Shown: piece after piece, positions 37,201 to 46,149 of the stretch
How the letters are laid out: every line of letters starts with the position of its first letter
Numbering within the stretch: the stretch's first letter is position 1
Assembly (NCBI RefSeq): GCF_005217615.1
Contig: NZ_SZNK01000001.1
Coordinates: 1,259,501 to 1,323,500, forward strand
Length of the DNA stretch: 64,000 nucleotides
Reading direction: 5' to 3'
Origin: Brevibacillus antibioticus
Lineage (GTDB): Bacteria; Bacillota; Bacilli; Brevibacillales; Brevibacillaceae
The notes under the pieces: model-generated
Databases searched by the model: none
Seen by the model: the letters and a program-made list of their open reading frames with translations, nothing else
Told to the model about the DNA's origin: nothing
Position numbers and translations under genes: made by a program

Positions 37201-39078
37201 TACCGTGAGCTTGATCGGGCGTCCAATCAACTAGCCCGTCTGCTGCAAAAAGAGGGAGTGCAAGCTAATACACCGGTTGGCATCATGATAGGACGCCACC
37301 CGCATATGCTGATAGCGATTCTGGGGGCATTAAAAGCAGGAGGATGTTATGTGCCGCTGGACCCGGAATATCCGACAGAACGGCTCGTCTACATTCTCGA
37401 ACACAGTGGTGCTCGTGTCCTGATCACTGAAGGCCAACTGGCAACGAAAGTACAGGCTATCCTGCTTCATCGCCCAACCGTGGAGACCGTCATTGATCTT
37501 AACCCAGTGGCGACACTGCCGCACGATTGGGAAGGTATCCAACGCAGCTACGAACTGTCTGACATACTACAAGAACAAAGCGATGAGCTTCCTGCCCGCT
37601 CAGGAAAATACGATCTTTCTTATATTATGTATACATCTGGTTCAACCGGACTGCCAAAAGGGGTCATGGTTACCCACAACAACGTTAGTAACTTTATCAA
37701 ATGGAGCATCAAGGAACATGGCTTGACTCCAGCGGACAACATGATACTGGTGACTTCCTACAGCTTCGACATCTCCGTCTTTGAGATGATGGGCGCTCTC
37801 TGCAGCGGAGCACGGCTTCACATCGCTACCATGGATGCATTGAAGGATACCAATCTGCTGCTTGAGTGGATCGAGCAGAAGGGCATTACTGTATGGCATT
37901 CGGTTCCGACTATGATGGCACAGCTTTTGATTTCATTGAAAAATAAAACAGAAAAAGCGACGCTGCGAAGCTTGCGCACCATCATGCTTGGCGGCGAAGC
38001 GTGGAGTGTCGAGCTTGCAAAAGGGATTCGCGCTGCATGTCCGAACGCTTCGATCAAGAATATGTACGGGCCTACCGAAGCAACCATCTGGGCCACCTGC
38101 TACACAATTAATGAAGAGTTGGATCAACTCACCTCCTTGCCAATCGGAAAGCCGGTTGCCAATAATCGTCTTTTATTGCTCGACTCGGAGATGAACCTCT
38201 GCGCAGTTGGCATGATTGGCGAAATCTGTATCACTGGCTGCAGTATCACTAAAGGATACTATCGCGACGAGGACAAAACAAAGCTAGCCTTCCTCGCTGG
38301 TAAAGACGGGGAGATCATCTATCGCACGGGGGATAAAGGCAGATATCTGCCTAGCGGCGAGATTCAATTCCTGGGTCGAGAAGACCATCTGATCAAAGTC
38401 AGAGGTTACCGCATTGAGGCTGGAGAAATCGAAAGCATTGTTCTGACTGACGAGCGCATCCAACAAGTTGCCGTCGTGGCACAGTCTTGGCAGGAAGCGC
38501 AGCGACTTATCTGTTTCTACACCTCCCAAGAAGAGTTGGATGGCGATGACCTGCGTGTCTTGCTGGAAGTGAAAGTACCAGAGTACATGATCCCTTCGCT
38601 GTGGATTCGCTTGGAGAAGATGCCGCTCACGCCAAACGGTAAAATTTACCGACAAGCTTTGGAGCGAATGGACACGAGCGTCCATCTAAAACAGACGACA
38701 ATCTCCCAAGAGCCGATCTCCGAGACCGAAGAATTCCTCGCCGACATCTGGAATAAGCTGCTTGGTATCCAACAATACGGTAGACATGACAGCTTTTTCA
38801 ATCTTGGTGGTACCTCGTTCATGGTAACGCAGATGCATGCACAAATCGATCATGTCTATCCCGATAAGATCAGCATTTTAGACATCTTTAAAAATCCGAC
38901 TATTGCCAAACTGTCTCAACTGCTCTTGGAAAGCGATGATCAGCCTTCTCAAGCTCGAGTCAATGTACCAATAGAAAATACGGAAGACGTCATCATGAAC
39001 TTGATCGATAGAGCAGGCAATGGAGAACTTTCATTGGATGATCTCATGAACCAGTTAGACAAATTGGAGGTTGAATAG
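31252..39078 (+). CDS. Hybrid PKS-NRPS: KS-DH(degenerate)-KR-ACP-C-A-PCP
   Basis: The 2608-residue protein starts at an ATG with AGGAG 11 nt upstream. A docking head (MNHIYQFVFEKVLQEKLDKQ) precedes the KS (DTACSS Cys ~212, HGTGT, NVGH). The DH-like region (~652-884) lacks both catalytic residues. KR: TGGLGGVS ~1125, where the last Gly of the NADPH loop is Ser, and DYTTANAY ~1286. ACP: LGGDS ~1444. C: HHIIVDG ~1643. A: YTSGSTGLPKG and NMYGPTEATIW, with hand-aligned code D-I-F-H-M-G-M-I-W-K. I cannot name the substrate, but the code matches the A domain of the NRPS at 54042. PCP: LGGTS ~2518. The helical docking tail contains AGNGELSLDDLMNQL. The expected result is a beta-hydroxy unit, provided the KR works. 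Confidence 0.94.
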   Translation: MNHIYQFVFEKVLQEKLDKQIGAQLIKMLNDESENTKQEKDIAIIGMSVHMSMAANVDEFWHNVKTGTDCITSVPTSRLEEIRQFFPYFGDHEQLEYGIGSYLDRIGCFDHSFFRISPAEANMMDPNQRLFLQAAWNALEDAGYTRKTVVGNKIGVYVGHSSDFGIEYKRIVSQANDSGVDLSVAGNLKAIIASRISYLLDLKGPSMLIDTACSSSLVAVHVASKSLRSGECEMALVGGIKVNLLPLTSRSGIGIDSQDGRARAFDDSSDGTGFGEGIVALLLKPLDKAKADKDQIHAVIKGSAINQDGTSVGITAPNLLAQEEVIVNAWKDAGIDDPDTITYIEAHGTGTPLGDPIELNGIEGAFRRFSNKKQFCAIGSVKSNVGHLDHNAGLAGLVKAVLALKNKQLPPSLHIRRPNRKFRFEDAAVYLNDKLTDWVSPDSPRRCGVSSFGLSGTNCHVVLEESPDTAVRTTDVNVSKPMVFTLSAKNHDSLLAYVQSYKETLEGKPELRIDDICYTAAVMRDHYNCRVALVLTDRQDFIRKIDWLIQFGMKTDQDRGIYVSEGTTSDIKNQWNLEAQSLIRKATTTDPDYFSTLHELCKMYIRNVDIDWEPLYQNVQPSKVSLPTYPFQKKTCWVDARVPEVNSAEVTNLIHPLLHQRLADSLNMVIYSTHMNVGDHAAFHDFSIEGQSFFTVTALLEMARHAVCHHLSVSTPELRAVTIHQPLILQWGFEQEVQTLLKQTSDSLEFTIISRNDKAEEWTVHADGKAYRSKKQSAKHVRTFQGEQTRVMSLQLPHPYAENCLQSSMMQTTVMTDETEAYSVAIPVTIQRVSFYEPMPLRLTRFAHFTNQENSLVTGDLVFLNDQERIVAEVEGYTFQRMNKSAILQVAMSQHQTAFHEICWKPEPLAGTTGVTPCTILFLHGEGERSAHLLADLKKNGHEIIEVQPGKGFYLTPDGTYFIGDKEEDYLALFDAVREQGFTRIVHALTVEIEAREEQGFFSMFHLIRALSQSKIRGKMHIDIISTCANEVDGEEAAIHPEHAALFGLAKVIPQEHSNITCRCVDIDTETPSDMLIHELHHHSSDLVVGFRNGTRYVQECRTLDMNAQPSHDMKLRSQGVYLITGGLGGVSLEIAKYMATRESVNLCLLGRSSLPPQTEWNNILQTCSDQNQKTVKRIKALQAIQELGSKVEYFQADVSKEEDLQVVLKDIRSKYGRIDGVIHAAGIAGDGMMQRKDRETFERVLAPKIRGTRLLDHLTQADQPDFFILFSSVTSLLGGFGQSDYTTANAYLDAYAAHRTKRGHFTTTINWATWKETGMAVDYGVHELKSAFRPLSTAKAIQAFDQIFARKVMRIIVGDLDEEVLAQVDSVPFALSDSLHQRLERRKIPSSETTHGQTPLRIVRLLGKADDTYTLYEKQFGEIWGNVLGMDEISIYDDFYELGGDSIIAMKIVNTINDSLSLDVSIPDLFEHLTVAALAEHVSQKAVPQVADTELAPIAAADISDNEEEEFTSALSRGQERIWFLQQLEPAMTAYNLPITADLQMQVELPMLQKALNALIKCHRSLRTIFVTENGVPRQKVLHHISVPIELVDLRDLLNQGELLDQMVRTQKQRSFDLSQPMIRVALYQLGETHYHFFCNVHHIIVDGWSMDLFYQELMRLYNSYVRGDNQQPAQPKRSYAEWVEQQREWEQTNEYKQMEEYFLNEFSGILPVLQLPTDFQRPPLQTYNGSYVKFNINREQTMLLKEVAKSLHATTHMTLLASYFLFLHKLTRDNDLIIGFPISGREKKEWEDVIGLFINMLCIRVNMEGIETFADLVKYVREKSLQSYKNGRYPFDSLVAALHPERDLSRSPIFSTMFQFYEVVTPDNDGATQYELSLLVTEQQGEMAVKLEYNTDLFRPDTIQRFALQFLNLIGQITENHRQSLSDLTLLSTEEKDFLLTANSQTDANCLGSETIHELFIRQAKQTPDAIAVQGNNVTWTYRELDRASNQLARLLQKEGVQANTPVGIMIGRHPHMLIAILGALKAGGCYVPLDPEYPTERLVYILEHSGARVLITEGQLATKVQAILLHRPTVETVIDLNPVATLPHDWEGIQRSYELSDILQEQSDELPARSGKYDLSYIMYTSGSTGLPKGVMVTHNNVSNFIKWSIKEHGLTPADNMILVTSYSFDISVFEMMGALCSGARLHIATMDALKDTNLLLEWIEQKGITVWHSVPTMMAQLLISLKNKTEKATLRSLRTIMLGGEAWSVELAKGIRAACPNASIKNMYGPTEATIWATCYTINEELDQLTSLPIGKPVANNRLLLLDSEMNLCAVGMIGEICITGCSITKGYYRDEDKTKLAFLAGKDGEIIYRTGDKGRYLPSGEIQFLGREDHLIKVRGYRIEAGEIESIVLTDERIQQVAVVAQSWQEAQRLICFYTSQEELDGDDLRVLLEVKVPEYMIPSLWIRLEKMPLTPNGKIYRQALERMDTSVHLKQTTISQEPISETEEFLADIWNKLLGIQQYGRHDSFFNLGGTSFMVTQMHAQIDHVYPDKISILDIFKNPTIAKLSQLLLESDDQPSQARVNVPIENTEDVIMNLIDRAGNGELSLDDLMNQLDKLEVE
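33206..33897 (+). other. Degenerate dehydratase (DH) domain
   Basis: The segment is clearly derived from a DH: HPLLHQRL at the start, and FSIEGQSFFTVTALLEMA where active paralogs in this window read HxVxGxxxxPxxxYLEM. Aligned this way, the catalytic His is Phe and the Pro is Thr. The LHPSxLD motif reads LQSSMMQ, which loses the Asp. The middle of the domain is also shorter than in the paralogs at 23300, 39086 and 57543. It is probably a structural remnant without dehydration activity. Confidence 0.75.
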
Positions 39079-39085
39079 GGAGATT

Positions 39086-42000
39086 ATGAAGAAACTCTAC
39101 CAGTATGTTGTCGAGCAAACCAATTCCGGACAAATCGAGAAAACGACAGCCGTAAACCTAGTGAAGCTACTCAAACAAGAAGAAGGGAAGCAGCCGGAGC
39201 AAGAAATCGCGATCATAGGAATGGCAACGCGTATGCCGATGGCAAAAGACATCCATGCGTTTTGGGAAAATTTACGAGATGGCATAGATTGCGTAACGGA
39301 ATTTCCGCTCACTCGACGAAAAAACACTGACCCGATTGTATACAGTATGGGGATTTCGAATCCAGAATACAGTGTTGGCAGTTTCCTAGAGGAAGTGGAT
39401 TTGTTCGACTATCGTTTCTTCGGCATTTCTCCCCGTGAGGCAAGCCTGATGGACCCTCACCAACGCCTATTTCTCCAAACGGCCTGGCATGCCATCGAAG
39501 ACAGCGGATATGGAGAAAAGCTGCGTGGCACAAAAACAGGAGTGTATCTGGGGATTAGCACGGATTTTGGTGAAAACTACAAATCGTTTATTCAGGCGAG
39601 TGACCCTTCCGCTTTGGGGGTAGCACTCCCTGGTAACATCAAGTCGATCATTGCCAGCCGGATTGCTTATCTGCTTGATTTAAAAGGACCAAGCATGATG
39701 GTGGACACGGCCTGTTCCTCAGTCGCAGTCTCAGTTCATCTGGCTTGTCAGGCGATTCGTCTTGGAGAGTGCGAGATGGCGCTTGCCGGCGGGGTCAAGC
39801 TCAATCTGTTCCCTTATAAATTTGAAGACGAATTTCATATTGGCATCGAATCCTCCGACGGAAAAACCAAAACGTTTGACGACCGCTCAGACGGGACAGG
39901 TCTTGGTGAAGGGGTGGCGGCCATCCTGCTGAAGCCACTCAGCAAAGCGTTGAAGGACAATGACCCAATCCACGCCATCATCAAAGGCAGTGCAATCAAT
40001 CAAGACGGACACTCGATTGGGATTACCGCCCCCAATGCCAATGCGCAGCGGGATGTCATTGTACAAGCGTGGAAGCACGCCAAGATTGATCCCGAGACCA
40101 TTACCTATATTGAAGCACATGGCACCGGCACCAAGCTGGGAGACCCGATTGAAATTAACGGGATCGAGATGGCCTTCCGCCAAATTACGGACAAAAAGCA
40201 ATTTTGCGCCATCTCATCTGTCAAGACGAACCTTGGACATCTGGACTTTGCTGCGGGAATCGCCGGATTGGTAAAAGCAGTTCTGGCACTCAAACATAAG
40301 CAGTTGCCGCCAAATATTCATTTTGAACGGCCCAACCGGCAAATCCCGTTTGTTTCATCACCACTCTATGTCAATGACCGCTTGATAAAGTGGGAATCAT
40401 CAGGCTCACCGGCTCGCTGTGGCGTCAGTTCATTTGGATTGAGCGGTACCAACTGTCACATTGTCTTGGAAGAAGCACCACAGCCCGCAATCGATCCCAC
40501 ATCGACAGTTACGCAAACGGCATCCACACCTGAGGATATCTTACAAGTGCTGGCATTGTCAGCTAAGAGCAAGAGCGCGCTACTATCCCTTATCCGCGCC
40601 TATCACAACCTTTTGCTAAAAGAAGCCATGATTGATCTCACAGACGTATGCTACACTGCCAACACCGGACGCGGGCATTACACTCACCGCATTGCTGTGA
40701 TGTTCCGCACCCGTGACGAGCTATTGAGATCGCTTTCTTCCGCAACTGACAGCAATCTGGAAGCGACTGACTCTCAGGACTTTTTTTACGGCAAACATAC
40801 TGTGGTCATTCAGCATTCAAACCGTGAAATGCTCCCGGGCGACATAACGGAAGTTGAAAAGAGACGACTCTCCGAAGCAGCCCATTCCACACTGACGAAA
40901 GAAAAGGGAGAGACGCTACTGGCTGACTTGTGCAGACTCTATGTACACGGTGCCGATATTACGTGGGAAGCGATGCATCAGCAGGGAAACAGAAGACGAC
41001 TTCATCTCCCTGTGTACCCGTTTGAAGAAAAGCACGCCTGGGTACCGATTTTACCCGTGTCCGCCATGCAGCGTCCATCGCGGCAAGGAGAAAAAGATCT
41101 CAAGCATCCCCTGTTAGACCGCGTGATCGAAATGCCTGAACAAATTGTCTCCTCGACAACGTTTAGCGTGGACACCCATTGGCTGCTGAGTGAGCATATT
41201 GTGGGTGAATCGTATGTGGCACCAGGAACAACCTACTTGGAAATGGTCAGGGCAGTGTACGCCATTCACGCTCCAGGCCAGCCTGTTGCCCTTCAAGATA
41301 TCACCTTTTTGTCGCCGTTAGCGATAAAGGCTGACGAACCGAAAGAAGTACAGTTGATTGTAAATAAGACAGGGGATTCACACACTTTTACCGTCACAAG
41401 CCGTAGCCACTCAGATAGCGGATGGATCAAACATGTGGAAGGACGCATTCGCCTTTGGACAGCTGCATCCAGCACATACGCCACCAAGCAGGATATATCC
41501 GCGATCAAACAGCGTTGCGGGCATGAGACTGTCATTTTGCCACAAACTTCCACCAGCACCGGGTTTATCAAAACAGGACGACACTGGGATACACTTCGAA
41601 AAGTCTACCGAGGCAACACCGAGCTACTTGCCTATTTGGAATTGCCTCAAGAATTAAAGAATGAGGCACACCAGTACGGGCTTCATCCGTCCCTGTTGGA
41701 TTGCGCTGTCAATGTCGCCATTCAGCATCTTGGGGCTGGGCCTTACCTGCCGTTTTTTTATAAAAGCTTCCATATGTTTCATCCACTGCCGAATCACGTG
41801 TACAGCCATCTCCGCTGGAAAGAAAGTTTCCGACGCGATCAGGAGACTGCCACGTTTGACATCTCGTTGCTGGATGAGCGCGGTGAGCTTCTCGTATGGA
41901 TTGAGGGCTACACGATCAAAAAAGTCCATCAGTTTGATCAGCGTTTCTCGCAGTCTTCCGATTCAGAGCACATGTATCACGAGATTGCATGGGAGCCCGT

Positions 42001-43888
42001 ACCTCTCGAGAAAAAACAACAACAGAACGTCGAGGAAAGCGTAGTTATCTTCAAAGGAGGCTGTTCCCAAGACGAAATCGTCATCGGATTATTACGCCAA
42101 GCAGGACGAACAGTGATTGAAGTGGAACATGGTGAGGAGTTTGGACATACGGAAGAGGAGTATGTAGACTTCTTGCGCACTGTCAAAGAAAGTCACCCCA
42201 CGCAAATCATCCTGCTTTCGCCGTCTGCGGATACCAAGCCAGCTGACAGCTTTTCCAAATTGCAAGAAAAGCAAAATGCAGGCGTGATCAGCTTGTTCCA
42301 TTTGAGTAAAGCCTTGTTCCGCAGCCGATTCAGGGAACACATCGAGTTGGTGGTCGTAGCTCATGCTGCCAACGAGATTACTAGGACGGAATCAGTCATT
42401 CTGCCGGAGCATGCGGCATTGTTCGGACTTGCGAAGGTCATTGATAATGAATTTGATAAACTAACCGTTCGTTGCATTGATGTAGACGGGGCCACCCCTG
42501 CATCCGATATTTTTGATGAGATCACAGGCTCGTCCATTGATCGAATGGTTGGCTACCGGGAAGGAATTCGTTACTTGCAAACCTTCCGACCACTCCCCCT
42601 CACCAGACTTCCGGATAAACCGTTCTTCGTGAGAGATAACGGTGTCTATCTGATCACAGGCGGAACAGGTGGAATCGGCCTCGTAATTGCCAAACATCTA
42701 GCAGCACAGAACAAAGTCACGCTCTGCCTGTCCAATCGCTCAGCCATGCCGCCTCGTGAACAGTGGGATGTGTTGGCAGCATCCTCGGAAGACCCGAAAA
42801 TGAGAGCAAAGCTGAACGCATTACTGGAGATTGAAGAAATGGGCAGCCGTGTTGTCTGCTTCTCCGCTGATGTCTCTAAGGAAACGGATGTTTTGCAGCT
42901 GCTGGCAAAGATTCGCGAAACTTGTGGACCCCTTAACGGGATTATTCATAGTGCCGGAATCGCAGGAAACGGAATTCTTCTATTAAAAGATAAGAGCTCG
43001 TTCGAAAGAGTCCTGGCCACCAAAATCCAGGGAACCTGGTTGCTTGACCATCTAACAGAAGAGGACAACCTTGATTTTCTCATCTTGTTCTCATCCATGA
43101 CCGCCTTCACAGGGGGACTGGGTCAGTCGGATTATACAGCAGCGAATGCCTACCTTGACAGCTATGCCGCTTTTCGCAGCAAGCAGGGAAGACGGACAGT
43201 CACGATCAACTGGCCGGCTTGGAGGGAGACAGGGATGGCCGTCGATTTCGGAGTCAACGAGATGAGAAGCATTTTCTACCCGATCACCAACAGCAAATCG
43301 CTTCAGGCATTTGATCAGATCGTAAGACGGGATGTATCACGCGTTATTGTGGGAGAAGTCGACACGGAGACACTTGACAAGTTCTTACCGTACCTGTATA
43401 TGCGAGTGGATGCACCAGTGGCTATACCGCCGATCCACAAACCAGTCAAATCCTCCACACCTTCGTCATCAGCAAACACAGTGATTACCGGCCGAAAAGA
43501 CGGAGCTTTTAACGTTACGGAAGTAAGGATGGCACGTATTTGGTCGAGGGTTTTAGGCCTAGAAGAGATCAACATTTACGACAACTTCACACAGCTTGGC
43601 GGCGACTCGATTATGGCGACGCATCTGCTCAAAGAGCTCGACATAGAGTTCCCCGACATGTTTGACATCTCTGATATTTTTACGTATCCAAGCGTCCAGC
43701 AGATGGTAGAGTATTTGACAAATTTGACAGGACCGCAAAGTGATGGGCCATCCGCACCCGAGTCTGAACCAGCCTCAATGGGAATGAATCGTGTCGAGGA
43801 AATACTTGAAAAACTGGCGTTGGGTGAGATTTCGGTTAGCGATGCCGACAACCTTTTGATCATGATTAATGACAAGCATTGGACGTGA
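39086..43888 (+). CDS. Trans-AT PKS module: KS-DH-KR-ACP
   Basis: The ~1600-residue protein starts at the ATG at 39086. A TTG at 39071 is in frame, but the ATG gives the docking head MKKLYQYVVEQTNSGQ, which matches the starts at 31252 and 57543. KS: DTACSS Cys ~208, HGTGT, NLGH. DH: EHIVGESYVAP with His ~704 and LHPSLLD with Asp ~872, complete and probably active. KR: TGGTGGIG ~1191 and DYTAANAY ~1350. ACP: LGGDS ~1506. The expected result is an alpha,beta-unsaturated extension. The tail (RVEEILEKLALGEISVSDAD) is a helical docking segment for the next KS protein, which begins 5 bp downstream. Confidence 0.95.
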   Translation: MKKLYQYVVEQTNSGQIEKTTAVNLVKLLKQEEGKQPEQEIAIIGMATRMPMAKDIHAFWENLRDGIDCVTEFPLTRRKNTDPIVYSMGISNPEYSVGSFLEEVDLFDYRFFGISPREASLMDPHQRLFLQTAWHAIEDSGYGEKLRGTKTGVYLGISTDFGENYKSFIQASDPSALGVALPGNIKSIIASRIAYLLDLKGPSMMVDTACSSVAVSVHLACQAIRLGECEMALAGGVKLNLFPYKFEDEFHIGIESSDGKTKTFDDRSDGTGLGEGVAAILLKPLSKALKDNDPIHAIIKGSAINQDGHSIGITAPNANAQRDVIVQAWKHAKIDPETITYIEAHGTGTKLGDPIEINGIEMAFRQITDKKQFCAISSVKTNLGHLDFAAGIAGLVKAVLALKHKQLPPNIHFERPNRQIPFVSSPLYVNDRLIKWESSGSPARCGVSSFGLSGTNCHIVLEEAPQPAIDPTSTVTQTASTPEDILQVLALSAKSKSALLSLIRAYHNLLLKEAMIDLTDVCYTANTGRGHYTHRIAVMFRTRDELLRSLSSATDSNLEATDSQDFFYGKHTVVIQHSNREMLPGDITEVEKRRLSEAAHSTLTKEKGETLLADLCRLYVHGADITWEAMHQQGNRRRLHLPVYPFEEKHAWVPILPVSAMQRPSRQGEKDLKHPLLDRVIEMPEQIVSSTTFSVDTHWLLSEHIVGESYVAPGTTYLEMVRAVYAIHAPGQPVALQDITFLSPLAIKADEPKEVQLIVNKTGDSHTFTVTSRSHSDSGWIKHVEGRIRLWTAASSTYATKQDISAIKQRCGHETVILPQTSTSTGFIKTGRHWDTLRKVYRGNTELLAYLELPQELKNEAHQYGLHPSLLDCAVNVAIQHLGAGPYLPFFYKSFHMFHPLPNHVYSHLRWKESFRRDQETATFDISLLDERGELLVWIEGYTIKKVHQFDQRFSQSSDSEHMYHEIAWEPVPLEKKQQQNVEESVVIFKGGCSQDEIVIGLLRQAGRTVIEVEHGEEFGHTEEEYVDFLRTVKESHPTQIILLSPSADTKPADSFSKLQEKQNAGVISLFHLSKALFRSRFREHIELVVVAHAANEITRTESVILPEHAALFGLAKVIDNEFDKLTVRCIDVDGATPASDIFDEITGSSIDRMVGYREGIRYLQTFRPLPLTRLPDKPFFVRDNGVYLITGGTGGIGLVIAKHLAAQNKVTLCLSNRSAMPPREQWDVLAASSEDPKMRAKLNALLEIEEMGSRVVCFSADVSKETDVLQLLAKIRETCGPLNGIIHSAGIAGNGILLLKDKSSFERVLATKIQGTWLLDHLTEEDNLDFLILFSSMTAFTGGLGQSDYTAANAYLDSYAAFRSKQGRRTVTINWPAWRETGMAVDFGVNEMRSIFYPITNSKSLQAFDQIVRRDVSRVIVGEVDTETLDKFLPYLYMRVDAPVAIPPIHKPVKSSTPSSSANTVITGRKDGAFNVTEVRMARIWSRVLGLEEINIYDNFTQLGGDSIMATHLLKELDIEFPDMFDISDIFTYPSVQQMVEYLTNLTGPQSDGPSAPESEPASMGMNRVEEILEKLALGEISVSDADNLLIMINDKHWT

Positions 43889-43893
43889 GAACA

Positions 43894-46149
43894 ATGGATC
43901 CAAGAGCAAGGGAAGTCATTTTAAAACTAGTGGCGGAACAAAAACTTTCTCCAAAAAATGGAGCCTTCTTGCTGGGTGAATTGACGGCGAACGGTGACTC
44001 CAAAGCCACGGACAACGAGATAGCCATAATCGGGATTGCCGGAAAATTCCCGCAATCAAACCATCTGGATAAACTCTGGCACAACTTATCACACAGCGTT
44101 AATCTTGTTAGCACCTTTCCATCTAAGCGGCGGAAAGACATTGATCCATATTTGTATGAAGTTTCCAATCTTGATGAATTTTATGGCTATGGCGGTTATC
44201 TTGATGAAATTGATAAGTTTGATGCTGATTTCTTCCGTATTACGCCTAAAGAAGCAAGAGCAATGGACCCGATTCAACGCCTTTTTCTGGAAACCTCGTG
44301 GGAGTGCATTGAAAATGCAGGGTACGGCGGGACGATTTACGGGACCAAAACAGGCGTTTTTGTCGGAAATGACCATACGTTTGGCCAGACCTACAAACAT
44401 CTGATGGGTGAGGATGACCCTCTTACGCTCGTCGGCTCCTATGCAGGTATCCTCTCCAGCCGCGTTTCTTATGTCCTTAATCTACGCGGACCGAGCCTAG
44501 TTATCGACACCGCCTGTTCATCAGGCCTGGTAGCAGTACATACGGCCTGCCAGTCTTTGGTCAACAATGAGTGTGATATGGCCATTGCAGGAGGCATCTA
44601 TCTCCGCGTGTTTCCTGTAAACGTCAGCTCGATGCAATCAATCGAATCGTCCACTCGGATCGTCCGTTCTTTTGACAACAACGCAGATGGAACCGTTTGG
44701 GGAGAGGGTGTAGGTGCGATCCTGCTCAAGCCGCTGAAAAAAGCCCTTCAAGACGGAGATTATATACACGCCACCATCAAAGGCAGTGCGGTCAACAACG
44801 ACGGCGCAAGTAACGGCATCACTGCCCCCAATGCCAGTTCTCAACAAGAACTGCTGCTCAACGCATGGAAAAGCGCCAAGATCCATCCCGAAACCTTGTC
44901 CTACGTAGAAGCCCATGGTACAGGCACGGTACTGGGAGACCCAGTGGAATTGAGAGGCTTGAGCAGTGCGTTTCGCAAGTTTACACAGAGACGTCAGTTC
45001 TGTGGGATTGGCTCTATTAAAACAAACATGGGCCATCTGGTTTCCGCATCCGGGATCGCTTCTTTACTTAAGGTCGTTATGGCACTCAAGCATAAGCAAA
45101 TACCGGCTACTCTGCATTTTACTAGACCAAATCAGTACATCTCGTTTGAGGAGTCACCTGTCTACATCACAGACCAGCACCAGGACTGGAAAAGGGGCGA
45201 CACTCCACGGCGCGCCGGAATCAGTTCCTTTGGCTTTAGCGGAACAAACTGTCATCTCGTCCTAGAGGAAGCTCCGCATCGGGCAGTGGCAGAACAAGCT
45301 GATTATCATGGTCCGTGGATTTTTACCGTTTCTGCAAAGACAAAGCAAGCATTTGATGCTTTACTTCAGCAGTACTGTGACTTTTTCGAGAAGAATCAAT
45401 CTCTGAGGCTTGCCGACGTTTGCTACACCACTGCGGTGGGGCGGAGTCATTACAACTATCGTCTGAGCTGCATTGTCAACCGCCTTGAAGATTTGCACAA
45501 CAAACTATGCCAAGCCATGGAAAAAGATCCGACCACCCTAACTTCGTTCGGTATTTATTATGGTCATCACAGTGACCGTGTTAAAGGAGAAAAACACGCC
45601 ATTCTCCAAACAAAAGCCAACTCGATTACCCAAACGTTTAAAACCTTACCGACTGAAATGCTGCAAGAAATCTGTCAGCTCTACGTGGAAGGTGCAGATA
45701 TCGACTGGGCACTACTGTATTGCGATCAATCCGCATCACGTCTGCCATTGCCGGTCTATCCACTCGAGCGCACCCGCTACTGGTTTGATCGGCACTCCAA
45801 GGCTAACGCCTTCTCTGAAATGAGCCTAAAACATAAGGAAATGGATAGGCAAGAGCCACAGGAACAATCAACTTGGCCAGAAGTCGTACTTACAGGTAGA
45901 GTTGAAGGAGAGAGCTATACAAAGATCGAGCGCATCCTCGGTCAAGTGTGGGGTGAACTGCTGGAGCTTGAGGAAATCCAGATTGATGGGCATTTCTTGG
46001 AGGTGGGCGGAAACTCGCTCCTGGCTATCAAGATGGAAGTGGAGTTAGAAAAGCACAATATCGAGTTGAGTCACATACTGATCGCCGAATATCCGACCAT
46101 TCGAGAGCTCGCTGACTATTTATCACAAGAAGGGATGGTGGAGATATGA
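43894..46149 (+). CDS. Trans-AT PKS mini-module: KS-ACP without reductive domains
   Basis: The ~751-residue protein starts at the ATG at 43894; an upstream TTG at 43879 is less likely. The head (DPRAREVILKLVAEQKLSPK) is a docking segment. KS: DTACSSG with Cys ~208, HGTGTVLGDP and NMGH, so all three catalytic residues are present. The AT-remnant linker ends near LPVYPLERTRYWF, and after a short spacer comes one carrier domain with VGGNS at ~706. There is no KR, DH or methyltransferase, so a beta-keto product is expected if it condenses. Unlike the upstream subunits, it ends right after the carrier with no docking tail. Its stop overlaps the start of the BtrH-carrier gene (ATGA). It may be the last module of line A. 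That role is inferred; the domain content is clear. Confidence 0.93.
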   Translation: MDPRAREVILKLVAEQKLSPKNGAFLLGELTANGDSKATDNEIAIIGIAGKFPQSNHLDKLWHNLSHSVNLVSTFPSKRRKDIDPYLYEVSNLDEFYGYGGYLDEIDKFDADFFRITPKEARAMDPIQRLFLETSWECIENAGYGGTIYGTKTGVFVGNDHTFGQTYKHLMGEDDPLTLVGSYAGILSSRVSYVLNLRGPSLVIDTACSSGLVAVHTACQSLVNNECDMAIAGGIYLRVFPVNVSSMQSIESSTRIVRSFDNNADGTVWGEGVGAILLKPLKKALQDGDYIHATIKGSAVNNDGASNGITAPNASSQQELLLNAWKSAKIHPETLSYVEAHGTGTVLGDPVELRGLSSAFRKFTQRRQFCGIGSIKTNMGHLVSASGIASLLKVVMALKHKQIPATLHFTRPNQYISFEESPVYITDQHQDWKRGDTPRRAGISSFGFSGTNCHLVLEEAPHRAVAEQADYHGPWIFTVSAKTKQAFDALLQQYCDFFEKNQSLRLADVCYTTAVGRSHYNYRLSCIVNRLEDLHNKLCQAMEKDPTTLTSFGIYYGHHSDRVKGEKHAILQTKANSITQTFKTLPTEMLQEICQLYVEGADIDWALLYCDQSASRLPLPVYPLERTRYWFDRHSKANAFSEMSLKHKEMDRQEPQEQSTWPEVVLTGRVEGESYTKIERILGQVWGELLELEEIQIDGHFLEVGGNSLLAIKMEVELEKHNIELSHILIAEYPTIRELADYLSQEGMVEI

